Source: Nymphaea colorata (lineage: Eukaryota; Streptophyta; Magnoliopsida; Nymphaeales; Nymphaeaceae). From it: a stretch of DNA of 64,000 nt. Positions 1 through 12,700 of the stretch are shown in pieces. Positions within the stretch are counted from its first letter, which is position 1; every line of letters starts with the position of its first letter. The stretch covers positions 19,151,002 through 19,215,001 of the forward strand of contig NC_045148.1 in assembly GCF_008831285.2 (NCBI RefSeq), in the 5' to 3' direction. The notes beneath the pieces are model-generated. The model worked only from the letters and a program-made list of their open reading frames with translations. It ran no database searches and had not been told where the DNA came from. The position numbers and the translations under genes were made by a program.

Positions 1-222
1 TGTTTCCTAGAGCTGCTCTCCACCACCCAGAATAGCTAGAAGCCTAGACAAAAAGGTAATTTTAGGTTCTGAATTAAAAATCTAAGAAAGGAAGGCTTCT
101 TAGCCTTTCCTAGAATGTATCTACCAAATTGCATTTTAACCCAAGCATACAAGCCATTTGCCATCAAATCTCAGGCAAAATGTTCAGATACACTCATAAT
201 TTTCACAAACACATGCTGTTAC

Positions 223-649
223 CTTGATGACAAGACACTTTGGGGACTGCAAGGAGTATAAGCAGTTCTTCTCTCAGCTGCAAGCCTTTGAGATCTTTGA
301 AATTCCTTCAAAATTGCTTCAAAATCTTTTGCAAGCTTTGCATCAGCAATCTTTCTATTAGGCTGCATTTATTACATAGTTCAGAAACTTGAGTTATAGT
401 GGTCATGCTGTCCATCATGTGTGAAATACATAGTGTCACATATTTGACAAAGCAGAGCTTCTAACCACATGAAAGGTATAACAAGAACTTCCTATTAACA
501 TACTGGAAATAAATGTGTAACATACAGTCAAACAGGTTAAAGCAATAAAGATTCAGGCATATTAATTAATTGCATGCAGAAAACAGTATATATTCTAAAA
601 AAACTTAAAAAGTGAACAAAATCAATGGCCTGGAATGTTAGAAAAATTT

Positions 650-706
<57 letters not shown>

Positions 707-2341
707 TGTGGGAGAAGGCCAACCAGTGACCAAAAGATGACCGTTATGGCTGGAACAGTTTTGACTTGCTCTTACTCATAAAGGATAAAGCCGTATTGCC
801 CTCTTCTTTCCTCTTATAGTAATAAAAGCACAATCAAATGAGGTCAGTATACTTTTCTCTAGATGTGTTTCGTGAGGGACATTGCAGGACAATGCTCACC
901 TGAAGTACTCTGTAACCAGTGACTTCTGACTAGCTCTTTTCCAGAGAAAGGAGGACGTGAACACCAGAACTTCAGAAACAAATAAATGTATGAATATAAG
1001 CAGTTAAAACACCTTTCTGACCACCCCAGACATAACGACGAGAATTGCATATCAAGATGATATGTTGATAAGGGTGCTAAATATGGTCATCCCTTGTCAT
1101 AGATCAGGTGCGGAGACCATATATCAGCACCTTTTGGGCATCCACAGCCTAAACAGAAAAGGGTCAATACAGACTAATGCAATATATGGTAGACACGAAC
1201 AACAGTAGCATCGTTAAGCTTCAAGCAAATTACATTCTAACGTGTAGAATGAGCTAGAAGAAATAAGCAACAGCAGTATGGTCCGCTATGTAGTATGTCA
1301 GCAAGACGGTCAGGACTCGGGTGCAGATAGCCAATACACAGACTAACCTCAGCATGATGATTCGTTCCACTGGCAGCTTTAAATTTTGCGGAAGTTTCTT
1401 TAACCAATTGTCCAATGTGCTGCCGAGTTTTGTGCCTGTGAAGATATTCATACATGTAGCTCTTATATTTGGATCTTGCATGCCCAATACAATATGCAGT
1501 GACATTTACTGGGCAAACTAATGAGTACTAGCAAATGAACAACAAGACACTTGACACAGTAGCACATGCGTAAACCGCAAGAGCAATTTTACCTTTGATC
1601 TTTATGAACGAACCTAGAAACCCAAAAGACTAAACAACCCAAACCTAAGAAAACTGAAAATACGATGCTCAGAACAACCATTCGCTTAAAAAAAAAACAA
1701 GTACACGGAAAATTATCAAGAAGAAAACCAAGGACTATAGCCAAAGGCAAAAAAAAAAGTAGATGAAGAAGCCAAAGCCCCAATTCCCCACCAAAATGGA
1801 ACCCATCATCAGAAACGGAGAGAAATGCTTTGCCACAGAGACAATTTCGTACCACCATTGTGATGTTGAATTCCTAAGAAAAAATCCAACCCATAACCGA
1901 GTGGATAGCAGATCATACTCTGAAAATAAACCAAATCCCATCAACGAACTATTCGTCATGCCAAGTTTTCTTCAGAAGCAAAACAACGCCACCTAACTTT
2001 TCACGACAAGATGAGCCAATTCTAATTACACGTAGCAAGAAGCTCATATTTGGTTTGAAGCACAATTTCTACAAACATAGCATGCACAATTCCGCATGCG
2101 AAACCACACTCAAGAAACCAAAATCATGAAGAAGATGATGGCGAAGAACAACGGAACGCCGAACTCACAGCTTCTCGCGGAGCTCAGGGGTGTCCTTTGG
2201 GGTGCCAAGGGTGTTGACCAGCCGCTGGAACGTGGAGACCGCTGTGTTGATCTGGAAGATTCCGGCGGCGACAGCCTGGGAAGGATCCTGCTTCCCCCGC
2301 GCCGGAAGCGGCCGACCGGACTCGAGATCCTCGAAGCTCAT
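223..2341 (-). CDS. SYP22: SYP2/VAM3-type Qa-SNARE syntaxin, 5' part (three exons; continues beyond left edge)
   Basis: Coding exons 2169..2341, 1348..1435 and 223..362 join in phase to give the first 133 or so residues. The start (rc of 2339..2341) opens [10 protein letters not shown], the usual beginning of plant SYP2 proteins. It is followed by [20 protein letters not shown], then [17 protein letters not shown], then [18 protein letters not shown]: the N-terminal Habc helices of the vacuolar/prevacuolar syntaxins (SYP21/22/23). Donors and acceptors are canonical (GTGAGT at 2168, CAG before 1435, GTTAGT at 1347, TGCAG before 362, GTAACA at 222). The SNARE motif and C-terminal anchor are outside the window, so completeness cannot be judged. 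Family role: membrane fusion at the vacuole and prevacuolar compartment. The split between SYP21, 22 and 23 is not resolved here. The two introns (about 985 and 733 nt) contain nothing else recognised. Confidence 0.9.
652..710. repeat. Compound microsatellite (CT)n-(TG)n
   Basis: About 19 CT units run directly into about 11 TG units, inside intron 2 of the syntaxin gene. Confidence 0.95.
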
Positions 2342-5300
2342 CGCCTCCTCCTCCCTCTCTTCCGAGCATCAAACTCAAGGCAATCTCAGAGAGAGACAGA
2401 GCGAGAGAGAGCAATTACAGTACAGGCTGTTCCAGCAGCATATGAAGGAAGGATTTGATCCAATAAAAAAAAGCGGGAGAACTGACAATGCAGGAAAAAA
2501 AAAAAGAAAGAAAATTTCCCCGTTTGATTGAACTGTAAAAAGACAATTTTGTCCAACCACTTTCTCCTAAAACGTTTGATTGCCGGGTCAAACTTTCCGG
2601 CGTGATTATTTTGAATGAAAACTTTTGCCATCTGCCAATTGCCATCAAACACGAAAAGTCGGTGGAAGTTTTCCTTTTTCAGTTAAGAGATCGTAAATTC
2701 TAATTTTCAAGTGAAAATATTATTTTCCATTTTCACTCGTGAAATTTTTCAGCTGAAAAGGATCTGGAATGCTTTTCTATTTTCAATTGGAGATTGAAAC
2801 TATATAGTAAGTTGGTTAAAATTTGTGCTCCCTCTTGCATGGCACATGAATCGAATACCTCATGAAATTTATCATGAAAAACGACCACCATCATTTACTT
2901 CTATGAATCAAACTTTCAAAAACAACATTGGCTTCGAAGGAGAAGTATAAATTGCTTTTAAAATTAAAGAAAAAAAAAAAAAAAAAAACTCCCTTCTTCG
3001 ATGTTTGATAGAAACTTGTACAAAGAGAAAAACTTTCAACGGAAATCGCGGACCCAAACATTCCACCGCCTATCAAACGATTTAACAATGTAAAGAAAAA
3101 AGTTTTCAGCATAAAAAAATCCCACAACTGCCACGAGTCCCTCGAGGGCCACGTTTCATCTCGGAAGGCTAAATCCGTCATTACCCATTTTCTGCATTTT
3201 CCCTCCTTTATTCCTTCCCAAAAAAGCTTTATAAAAAAAGAAGCAAAATATTTAGGCTGGCAGCACCATGTGGCTGCCCGCGGCTGAACGACACGTGGCA
3301 ACATGGGCATGCATTTGCTGACGCAAATCTTTTTTCTTTTCTTTTTTTTATAAAAAGAAACTGGACCTAAAGTTTTCACAAATCATCCGATCCGATTCCC
3401 ACTGTAGGGATCTGACTGAGAAGAGGATGCTAACTCGATTTGGACATAGCTTTTTCTCTCAAATCCAATCACATCCAATGCATTATCCGACTAAAGTGGA
3501 TATCCAGATCCAATTGCATATAAACATTTGAATCCTAGTTTGAATTTGTTAAATAACAAGCCTTACAAAAAATATATTTAAAATTGCAAGTATTTTAATT
3601 GTATTGTATTTTTTTATATTCAAATCTGAGTCCGATTTAGAGTCAAATAATTGCTTTGGGAATTCAAATCTGCTGCAAATCAATCAAAGAAAATGCATTT
3701 CAAGGAAACTGGTTGTTAAAAATCAATTTTAGAATATTTTGGCGATTTCTATGAGCAAAGTTTGGTGGGCATATGTGAGGCCATATCATCTGAGTATCCA
3801 ATATGATTTCTTGTTTAATTTAGAAGACTCGAAAAATTGAGGTTGTTGAACTTCGAGCCCTTCCTAATCCAGCTTCTGGTTTTCTGAAAAATTTGAACAA
3901 TAAGTTCTTTAAAAATAGCTCCCCAGCAAATTTTTGTATCTTATGGCTATGGGTCAGATGTGGAATAGATTAGAAGTTTGTGTGAGTAGAGGATTTATTT
4001 GAACTTCATGGTTCAACAAACTAAGAAAATATGTCAGCGTTATAAGAATTTTCATTTGTTAGGTTAGATGTCAACATACTCGATCTGAAATGAATGTTTC
4101 TACCATATCTGATGATTTATTAGATGTTCATATATTCAGGTTTAAAGTCGCATTCGAATACGAAAGAAGAAAAACTTACATAAGTTTGAATCCAATATGC
4201 ATCTGACATTAAAATTCACTTTAGATAGATATACAATTGAATCTTAATCACATTGTGATTTGTTGGGAACCAACTTTCAAAATGTATGGATATTGGATTT
4301 TGTTATAATTTATTTAAAATTGAATTTGAATCTGATTATGCAATTACTTAAAACTGAATCCAATCAGATGTTATTTCTTAAATTCGGATCTAATCATATT
4401 TTCCCATTAATTTTTTTTTTCACATTCAATTTTTTGTTTTTAGTACTATGATTGGATGTCTAATCCAGTATAGGCACCCCTAGGTAGGCTAGCACAAGCT
4501 CGACTTTAGTCTTGAATAAACTCGGCTCAAGAACGAGTCAACCAATTCAAACTTGTCTCAAGGCAACCTCCATGAGCCCAAGTTCACCAACTGGAACAAG
4601 CTAAGCTCAAATTCAAGACTGGATAGGCTGAACTCGAGTTAGCCAAGCATGTCAATTTTGACAAGAGGTTCGAATGTAGATTTGACCCTCATACCACTGA
4701 GAATGACCCGACTCACTCCTGAACTCGGGCCTAAAACAAAGTAAGCTCAAATTCAAGAGTTCGAGTGTTGAATTTGTTCTCATACCACTACTGTAACAAT
4801 CCGACGTACTCATAGGCTCGGGCCTTTGGTTATGCAGATTCCAACCTGCTTCCTAACAGCTTAAGCTTCAGTTTCAAAAAGGCTAAAAACTAAAAGAACC
4901 ATTTATGTAATAACCCCATTTATAATCCTTTGAAAATCTCTCACAAATAAAATCTTTGGGGTGTTATATTTCCAAAGCCCTTAGTGTGACTTATATTATC
5001 CGCATGATAAGAAACTCTGCTTTTGACTGCAACTACACGTCTCTTACAATCACAAAAATGTTGATATCGCCATTATTTTCTGTTTTCTAAAATGTCATAA
5101 AATCGTATGTTTATTCAAATATTGCTCCTTATCATACAGACCATCTACATCATATTCATATGATTGAGATATTTAGGAGCCGCACGATAGCACCGGATCT
5201 CAATTCGGATTTAATGAGAAATCCAGGGTTCTATCAAACACCCCATCTCAAAACCACGGATTTTAGATCCGCATCTTGTTTGTCAGCAGGTAGGTCATAG

Positions 5301-5595
5301 AGTGTTCAGCATCCCCATCATATCTGTCTACTTTGAATTCGGGTCTATTTCATTTTCTCTTTAGATTTTGGATTTTTTTAGACTTTTGAAGGGTGGTTTG
5401 GCTTTACGAACACATTTTATGTACTTCATGATAATACCACAAGTTTTTTTTAATGTCAAATAGTTGAAGTTGTGGTGGATTCATAAAACATTAAAACTAG
5501 TTTCATGAACTTATCCTAATGTATAGATTCACGAGACATTTACAAATTAAGTCAAAAACATTAGTTGGATGGACACTTGTTCATAATGAGGCGCG

Positions 5596-5665
<70 letters not shown>

Positions 5666-6222
5666 GATATCTAATTAAAAATAAAAAAATTTTAAAAGAT
5701 TGGTATGAACAATTGTCTACACCAGTCATTACGTGGGTACACTACTGCTGTAGAATACTTTGTGAGTATCTCATGAATCTAATCCAAAGTTTGGTATAGT
5801 GATGAAATCTAAAATGTTTCATAAATTTAATTGAATGTTTATGATATATTTATGAAACACGGTGAATTTCTCAAATCTGCAACCATTCGGAACCTGATTT
5901 ATATGAATTCACTTTTTTTTTTTGGGAGAAGAAGAATAAAATTTGGAATTATTTTTAAGAAAAAAAAAAAAAAGGACTGCGAGATTGAGCTCTTGGGTTG
6001 TGACCTAAACCAGGAGCCGAAATACCGAGGGAGCCGATCGAATCCAGCCACGGTAACCAGCAAGACGACGGGCCCACCTGTTCAAAGATAAAAGCGCTGG
6101 GCCCCACCGAAATCCTCAACAACGGATAAGAAAGAAGATGACTCTTCAGAAAACAAAAGAAAAAAAAAAAAAAAAAAAAAAACAGAGAGATCAGAGAGAA
6201 AGAAGATTTTTACCAGTCCCAG
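2342..6222. other. Intergenic region between the divergent syntaxin and LTD genes
   Basis: The first 100 nt are GA-rich and probably syntaxin leader or promoter. The rest is AT-rich with several poly-A runs (2974-2990, 6160-6182) and no convincing exon. Segments around 3410-4450 are rich in degenerate GAATCC/GATTTG words also seen at 7480-7815 and 43180-43530. The stretch 4370-4490 resembles 7690-7815 (shared words such as GTTATTTCTTAAAT), so both look like copies of one old dispersed repeat. 4490-4850 holds AGCTCGAC/ACTCGAG-type words typical of the element at 44106. Confidence 0.5.
5599..5660. repeat. (AT)n microsatellite
   Basis: About 31 AT units. The downstream flank (AAAGATATCTAATTAAAAAT) resembles the flank of the AT tract at 62401, suggesting that both tracts sit in copies of one repeat family. 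Confidence 0.95.
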
Positions 6223-6230
6223 CTATAAAA
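6223..6230 (+). promoter_or_regulatory. Candidate TATA box for LTD first exon 1a
   Basis: CTATAAAA lies 102 nt before the ATG at 6332, a reasonable distance for a plant TATA box plus a short leader. No transcript start is proven. Confidence 0.5.
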
Positions 6231-6331
6231 GCACGGCCATGGATGAAGTTGTCTCCTCTTATTAACTACTGCAAGTCATCGTCTGGTCTCTAATTTCTGC
6301 AACAAAGGCTTCCTGCCACTCTCCGTCCGCC

Positions 6332-6589
6332 ATGGCCGCCCATGCACTCTGCGTCTTCTCCCCTTCCTCTTCCCTTGCTTCGGCGCCCTCTCCCCGGCAT
6401 AAGCCAACCTCTGGGTTTCTGGGGTTCAGGAACTTGGGTTTCGTGAAGAGCGCGAACTTCAGAGTCATCCGCGGCCCGGCCTCAGGGTACAGAACCAAAT
6501 GCTGGTTCAATCTCGGCACCGACGCCGAGGGCGCCGGCATCTATGCCAGCCAGAAACGCAACGATTACACCGCCGACGATGTTGATCAG
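6332..6589 (+). CDS. LTD: LTD-like first exon, copy 1a (plastid transit peptide plus start of mature region)
   Basis: An 86-codon exon starting MAAHALCVF and ending DDVDQ, with the donor CAG|GTTCTT at 6590. It has a Ser/Ala/Pro-rich transit-peptide-like start, then FLGFRNLGFVKSANFRV and CWFNLGTDAEGAGIYASQKR, paralogous to exon 1b at 8228 (FLGFRNLGFVRNASFRV, AGIYGSQKR). The donor phase is 0, the same as exon 1b, so it could splice to the shared exon 2 at 9802 and give a 172-aa protein. No second exon 2 lies between 6590 and 8227. Copy 1a has changed GIYGSQ to GIYASQ and DFDRDD to DYTADD, so it is the more divergent copy. It is either an alternative first exon with its own promoter or the remnant of a truncated tandem duplicate. 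Confidence 0.7.
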
Positions 6590-8227
6590 GTTCTTCTTCC
6601 TCTTCTCTTAGTTCGTTAGACCGTTCCTGCAGAAGCCGTTTCTTTACGCCTAATTGAGAATGTATAAATTGTTGCGTCTCCTTCTCAAGTTCAGACTGAT
6701 TTAACAAGAAGATCTATCGATTTTGTTCTTTGGAACGAAATTTGTCATAAAAATGTCATTTATGCATCGTTGTTCGACAAAAGTGCACGCTTTTTTTCAC
6801 CGGAAAAATGTGTGTTTTTGCCGCCAAGATTAGATTCAACAGTTTCGTTTTCATGTTCATTCATTATGCAATGCAGCACGCATTCTGTTCCAGTGATTAG
6901 GTCTCGATTATTTTGAAATCATATATGTTGAGTCTACATTTAATCAGTTCTGACAGTCAAAATTATTTTTGCAAGCTATAGAACGAATCCAACAAAATTC
7001 ATTAAAAGAGTCTGCTCGAAAACAAGTCTACTGCATATAGATAAGCAAACTCGTCAAAGCAAATTGAGTTGCAATTAGTGAACATGGATGATTTTACATG
7101 CACTTCTGAAGTGCATTAGTTGATAACAAAAACATTCGGATGGTAAAACATATGCGTGTTTTGAAGACCTATGTTTTTTATTATGTGATTATATTCAAAC
7201 TTGCGTTACTAAGTATGTGGATAATATTTATAATTACATTTATATTTCATAAAGTAAGATTTAAGTTATTCTTACACTATTGATTTAACATATGTTTCAA
7301 AAACTCAATATTCTTGTTCTGACTGTTTTAATAGTCTACTAACATGGCCTTCCCCAAATGGACATATGTTCAGAGTTCTGATTGGCTTAAAACCGTGTTT
7401 CAATTAGTTTACTAACATGGTCATAGAACACCGTGTTCGGGGCCTCCAGTTTCCTATTAACAGGCCCACTGCTATCTTGGTTAATTCATTTGGATTCAGA
7501 TTTGAATATCTAAATCTAAAATTTAATTTCACAATTTGAATTTGATCTAAATCCAAAGTTTACTTTCATATCTGAATCTAAATATAAATTTTGAACTTAA
7601 TATGGTTAGATTTCCAAAATTTCAAAATGTAAGAGCATTGAATATATGATATTTATTTAAACTTAAATTCGACGTGAATTTGAGCGAATGTTATTTCTTA
7701 AATACGAATCTGATCTGATTTTTTTCATTAGATATTAAAATTTTTTCTTTGTTTGATTTTTTGAGAATGGTTCGATTGGATATTAGACTTAAATCAAATA
7801 TATTAACATCTCTAACTGTTATGTCGCTTTCTTCCTCTGTTTTTATTTGAAAAATATATTATTAATTGATGAATATTTTTAAATAAATAAAAATATTCAA
7901 TTAATCGCCGCTGGGGCCACCTGCTCAAGATGATTTGGGTCTAAACGGGCTCTGATTTATACTAGTCAGATCCAAGAACCAACCCATGGTTAAAACTTAA
8001 AACGGGTTCACGATTTAGATCTGAACCCACAACCTTCGTCTTGTTTAATCGGTTTGAGACATAGAGAATAAGGATGTGTCAGACATGCCCGACCCCAACC
8101 CGGTTTCCTCATCAACTGGAGAGGCGTCCCCACGATATCGGAGAAAATCTGAGGGACTGCCCCGGATATTATCGCTATAAACGGATAAGAAGGCCGCAGG
8201 AGCCACGCGAGAGCTCCGGGTTTGGTC
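6590..8227. other. Spacer between the two LTD first exons (intron if exon 1a is used)
   Basis: AT-rich, with no second copy of LTD exon 2 and no other exon recognised. 7480-7815 belongs to the dispersed GAATTTG/GATCTAAATCC-rich repeat also seen near 3.4-4.5 kb and 43.2-43.5 kb. Confidence 0.5.
8175..8182 (+). promoter_or_regulatory. Possible TATA box for LTD first exon 1b
   Basis: CTATAAAC ends 46 nt before the ATG at 8228. This is close for a TATA box plus leader, so the call is tentative. A further TATA could lie upstream. Confidence 0.3.
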
Positions 8228-10062
8228 ATGGCTGCCGCTGCGCTTCGCTTCCTCTCCCCTTCTCTCTCTTCTTCCCACTCTGCCCGCTCCCTTCCTCTCC
8301 CAAGTTCTAGGTTTTTAGGTTTCAGGAACTTGGGCTTCGTCAGAAATGCGAGTTTCAGGGTAGTTCCTGGACCAACCTCCGGTTCCAGAGCCAAATGCTG
8401 GTTCAAATTCGGAAGCAGAGGCGCAGACGCCGAGGACGCTGGCATCTACGGTAGCCAGAAGCGAGACGATTTCGACCGGGATGACGTCGAACACGTGCGT
8501 GTTTTGCTTCCTTCCCTTTGGTTTCCTTTTCTTTCCCACGGCTTCTCCAGGAAGTTACTGCTGATGTCAGTAATCAACCGGAAGCCAATGGTTTCAGTTT
8601 TAGGGAATGTTCTTGGGGAAGACCCATTGTCTTGTTTGGTGGTAGCCGGTAACTCACTTGGGTTTTGGCTGTTATTTAATGTCTTTATAATATCCTGTTG
8701 TTGGAGCATCCATTGCAAATTCTTCTTGTGTCAATATGAATGTTCTTAGTTGGGTTGCTTCTTTAGTTAGTAGAAAACCGCTGCTGTTTCTTGAGATTTT
8801 CGTCAGCGAAAATTTTAACAGTTCTTTAATTTAGGCAGACGAATTACTGCTGTACTGATTTTCGAGGGTTGTCTATTTGCCTCCAGTAGATTGATCTAGC
8901 TGAATTAGTGTGGATACAGTGTGAGTCGACTATATTGTTTACCGAGCTAAAATAAGCTGATGGAGGCTTGCTAACTTGTTGCGATCTTATAATAACGAAT
9001 ATATTTCTCGTTTAAATCCGAAGTGTGGTTTCGACGCTGTTCCATTCTGAAGAGTCGAAGATTGCGAGTCAGTTTCTCATTGTTAAGTTTCCATTTCCTC
9101 TTCCATTATATCAGTCAGTTGCTCATTTATAAGTTTCTGCCATCTGCCGATTGTTCACTCTCATTTTACTGTAATTTATCCCCTCGAGGTCCTGCTGGGC
9201 CTGCCTACCTCCATTTTTTGCACGAGAGAAAACATTGGTAGGATGCCTGAACAAGGATATAAGTCCTTGTATCAGAAAATGGATGTGAATATGATAGCCT
9301 TGTCTCTTTTCTCTATGGATGATCCTGGCATGGAATTCAGTTTGACTCGAGTCCATACATTTCCTCTCACCATTTCTTCCAGCTTGTGAACCTTGCCATT
9401 CACAACAAGCTTCTCTCTGCCGTCCTTGGTTCAGATTGAAAGGTTAGCCAGAAAGTTGTGCCCATAACAGCAAAAAAGGTAATGGTTGGCAATTGACATG
9501 CTATTTCAGCAGAGTACGGCAGAGATGTTCGTTTGCAGCAACCTGCAGTTCTGATGCTTTAGATTAATGAGGGAATACTGCTCGAACATGGAATTCATAA
9601 AATCAACAAGCTCAGGATGGGACAGCCTAGTTTGAGTGAATGATAAACTTAATGGCCCTTGGGAGATAGGAGACAGGTTGATGTTATGGCCTTTCACATA
9701 AGTAAAGTGGGATTTGTAAACATTCTCACATATCTGCATTTTGTAGATTATTTTCTAAAGACCAACCATTACTGCTCATTAACTCATGTTTTGTCTTGCA
9801 GTATTATAACTACATGGGAATGCTCGCAGTTGAGGGCACATATGATAAATTGGAAGCTCTTCTTCAACAAAACATTCATCCTGTTGATATTCTGTTGATG
9901 ATGGCAGCCTCAGAGGGCGACAAGCCCAAGATTGAGGAGCTTCTTCGAGCTGGTGCAAGCTACACCGTAAAGAATGCTGATGGAAAGACAGCCCTAGATC
10001 TAGCAGTTGATGAGGAAATCAGAGAACTGATTCTTGGGTTTTCTACTGTTCAGGCATCATGA
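8228..10062 (+). CDS. LTD: LTD / GDC1, LHCP translocation factor of the chloroplast stroma (two exons)
   Basis: Exons 8228..8494 and 9802..10062 join in phase 0 (donor CAC|GTGCGT, acceptor TTGCAG) to encode 175 aa, the family's usual size. The N-terminal 50 or so residues are a Ser-rich transit peptide. The conserved core DAEDAGIYGSQKRDDFDRDD follows, then in exon 2 YNYMGMLAVEGTYDKLEALL and the ankyrin-like part PKIEELLRAGASYTVKNADG, ending LGFSTVQAS. Known role: LTD receives LHC precursors after envelope import and passes them to cpSRP43/54 for thylakoid insertion; loss gives pale plants with defective grana. The start at 8228 is the first ATG in frame. The gene is unusual in having a second compatible first exon at 6332. 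It is convergent with LCNP downstream. Confidence 0.93.
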
Positions 10063-11290
10063 TTGCAAAAATCAAGCCGTTGGGGTTGTAGGCTGCGTGC
10101 AACTGTCTGTATTTTTTCGCATTTTATTGCCTTCTTTTCCTGAATTTTTGTTTCTTTATGTTCCAAGCATAACAAGTTGAAGGGAAATTTTGAATGCGAA
10201 GTTAGAGATGAAAGAGAGCCCAGCCACAGACACACACTTGTTGCGAACTTCTTTTCATCTTATCATCTTGCGAACGTGCATTGACCCGGCGGATCAGTGT
10301 TATAGAACTTATTTTCATCTTTGTCATCTTTGCAAGCATCTGCAAGGCCAACTTCTCGTAAGAATAGGCTCGTGAATTTGAATGACTACGTTTGGAAGAT
10401 TCCATATAGAGATTTGACCACAATTATGCCCTTTAAGGCCAATCTTTTGAAGGGCAGGTATCTATCGATAACGACCATAAAGATTCAATGTTGCAGAGAT
10501 TCATAACAAGCCAAAGAGAATCCACTAATGGACTAAACAGCACGCCACCACTCCCTAAAATATGAAATTTTTTATTTACAGCAACCCTGATTTGGAAAGT
10601 TTAGTAGGAATAGCTAAAGAAACGTCTGAAGGATTGAAATCTGAAACAGAGGAATAAGACTCTTCGAGTGGAGATAGAACTGCACAAGTTGACAATGAGG
10701 GTGTGTCTATTTTAATGAGATTTCTGAACGGATGTATTTATTGACGTTACATATGCCCCTGCTGAGGTTTTCTGCCATAAAAATGGCTGCAATGTCTGAA
10801 AGTGCAGACTGATGAAAAATAACCACTCCAACTCACTTTACTATAAATAATGCCAGAATACAACCTAGATGACATGCCCAAGAGTAAATCTTGAAAAAGA
10901 GTAGTCCAAACTTTCTAAACATATTGCTGAACAATTAATTCAGATTAGGATCTTTTATTTAATCTTTAGTTTTCGCTCGTCAGTCGATAACTCCACTAAA
11001 AGCCCTTTGGATGAGACGTAGGGCGTGTTTGAAAGGCTGGACGGAGTATCTTAAAATGTACTTTGGAGTCTGGAGAACACTCCATCTCAGCCGTACCAAG
11101 GCCCTTTTAGAGGCTGGCTGAGGTGATCGACATCTCAATAATGTTTTAAGCGCAGAGGAGATAGTTTTGCACCGAAAGAATTTAACGTGGTAAATTTACC
11201 ATGGTAAATTTTTCTAGAAAAATTTACATGATGAGATTTTTCCTCTTCCAACCTGAGATCATGTTTGATGACAAGGTAGAATTTAACGTA

Positions 11291-11408
11291 GTAAAATTAA
11301 CCTTGTTTGATGCACATGATAGTTTTTTGTAGGGTAAAATTAACCCTGTTTGATGCACATGATAGTTTTTTGTACGGTAAAATTAATCGTGTTTGATGCA
11401 CATGGTAG
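11291..11408. repeat. 43-bp tandem repeat, about 2.5 copies
   Basis: GTTTGATGCACATG recurs at 11305, 11348 and 11391, an exact 43-nt spacing, with GGTAAAATTAA between copies. Confidence 0.85.
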
Positions 11409-12379
11409 AAAATTTGAAAGACTTTTTTCCGGACTGAAGTAGTAGTTGTTTTTTTTTTTCTTCTCCTCTCGAATTTGACGCGGGAAGAAAATGAAAGCTG
11501 ATCTTCCAAAACAACAAAATGCTGATGTCAAATTTGAAACCAAAACATCATTTTCAACATTGAAATGAGTAGAATTTGAATTCCTAAGTTTACCACGACA
11601 TCAGTAGGTTCCATCCATTAGACCCAAGACAAAAATGGGTTTGCATTGGTTGCAAAGTTAATTAGTGTGAAGATAACTGATTTGGAGATCCTCCTCCCAA
11701 TAAAACGATTATATAGTTTATTTCAAAACAAGCACCGCCCGTTCAACAGAAGCTAATGAATGCTGGTCTTTTTTATGGATTCAAGTTTAATGTGCTTTAT
11801 GACAATGTGAAGCGAGGATTGGCTACCAACGAACCAAATGTCTGTGTGCATGTGTTGCCTTTCATACATGGTTCAATTATGAATCTGCACAAACTCATGC
11901 TTGGCTGATAATTTCTCAGTACTATAGCATTGAAGAATGTACAACTAATTATCAATTAACAAAATTAAATAACACCACATTAGTAATTAAATGTTGTTGA
12001 TCAACAAAAGTTTGTGTTAAACAAAAAGATAAAAAGGAGCGGCAATAAAAAAACGATCAGAAAGACTAATTAGGCCTTTTGCAGATTCTGGATCCAGATG
12101 CCAGAATCATAGTTAGGTCGAGAGTGAATGAAGTATTGGCGGAAGTTGCTGAATGAAACAGAAATTTCATGTGTTCAAGAGCAGGGTGTGTTTCCTCTTC
12201 TGAGAGGTGTACCTCAAAAATTGACGGGTGAAGAGGAAGAAGATCAAATCTCTTGTTGGTATTGACGGCCTGCGTATAAAAAATAGCAAAGAGGAAAGAC
12301 CAGTTTTTGATGGTTTGCGTGTGACACAGTGGCATGTAAAGGCGCATAGGGCTCACCTAGGGCTGCAATCGGGCGACGT

Positions 12380-12700
12380 AGGAGATGCACTGAGAGAGAA
12401 GGAGACGCAGCGAGAGAGGAGGAAACACAGCAAGAGAAGAGGAGACCCAGCAACAAAGGGAAGACACAGCGACAGAGGAGAGACCTGTGCAACAACAAAG
12501 GTGAGGAACAAGATCGCGACAGAGGAGGAGACACTGCGACAGAAGGAGACACAGACCTGTGCAACGAGAGAGGAGGAGAAGACCGTCAAGTGCGATGGAG
12601 GAGGAGAAGCAAACCTATGGAGTGCAGCAAGAGAGGAGCCCTTCCGTCGACTGCGAGGGAGGAGGAGACACAGCAAGGTGTAGCGAGAGAGAAGAGGGGA
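12380..12700. repeat. Purine-rich degenerate GAGACACAGCGA-type repeat block
   Basis: About 320 nt of almost pure purine on the plus strand, with loosely repeated words GAGACACAG, GCGACAGAGGAG and GACCTGTGCAACA. Long open frames here on both strands are a composition effect, with no protein family visible. Confidence 0.7.

Noticed and set aside
2891-3379. 162-codon minus-strand open frame
   Set aside because: Contains homopolymer-encoded Phe and Lys runs and no recognisable domain, and may begin at a non-ATG codon.
5547-5729. Open frame with a long Tyr-Ile repeat
   Set aside because: It is simply translation of the (AT)n tract.
8008-8445. 145-codon minus-strand frame over LTD exon 1b
   Set aside because: Antisense shadow of the conserved LTD exon.
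12228-12683. 151-codon open frame rich in Glu/Arg/Lys, and overlapping Ser/Leu-rich antisense frames
   Set aside because: All lie in the purine-rich repeat block; composition alone keeps the frames open.
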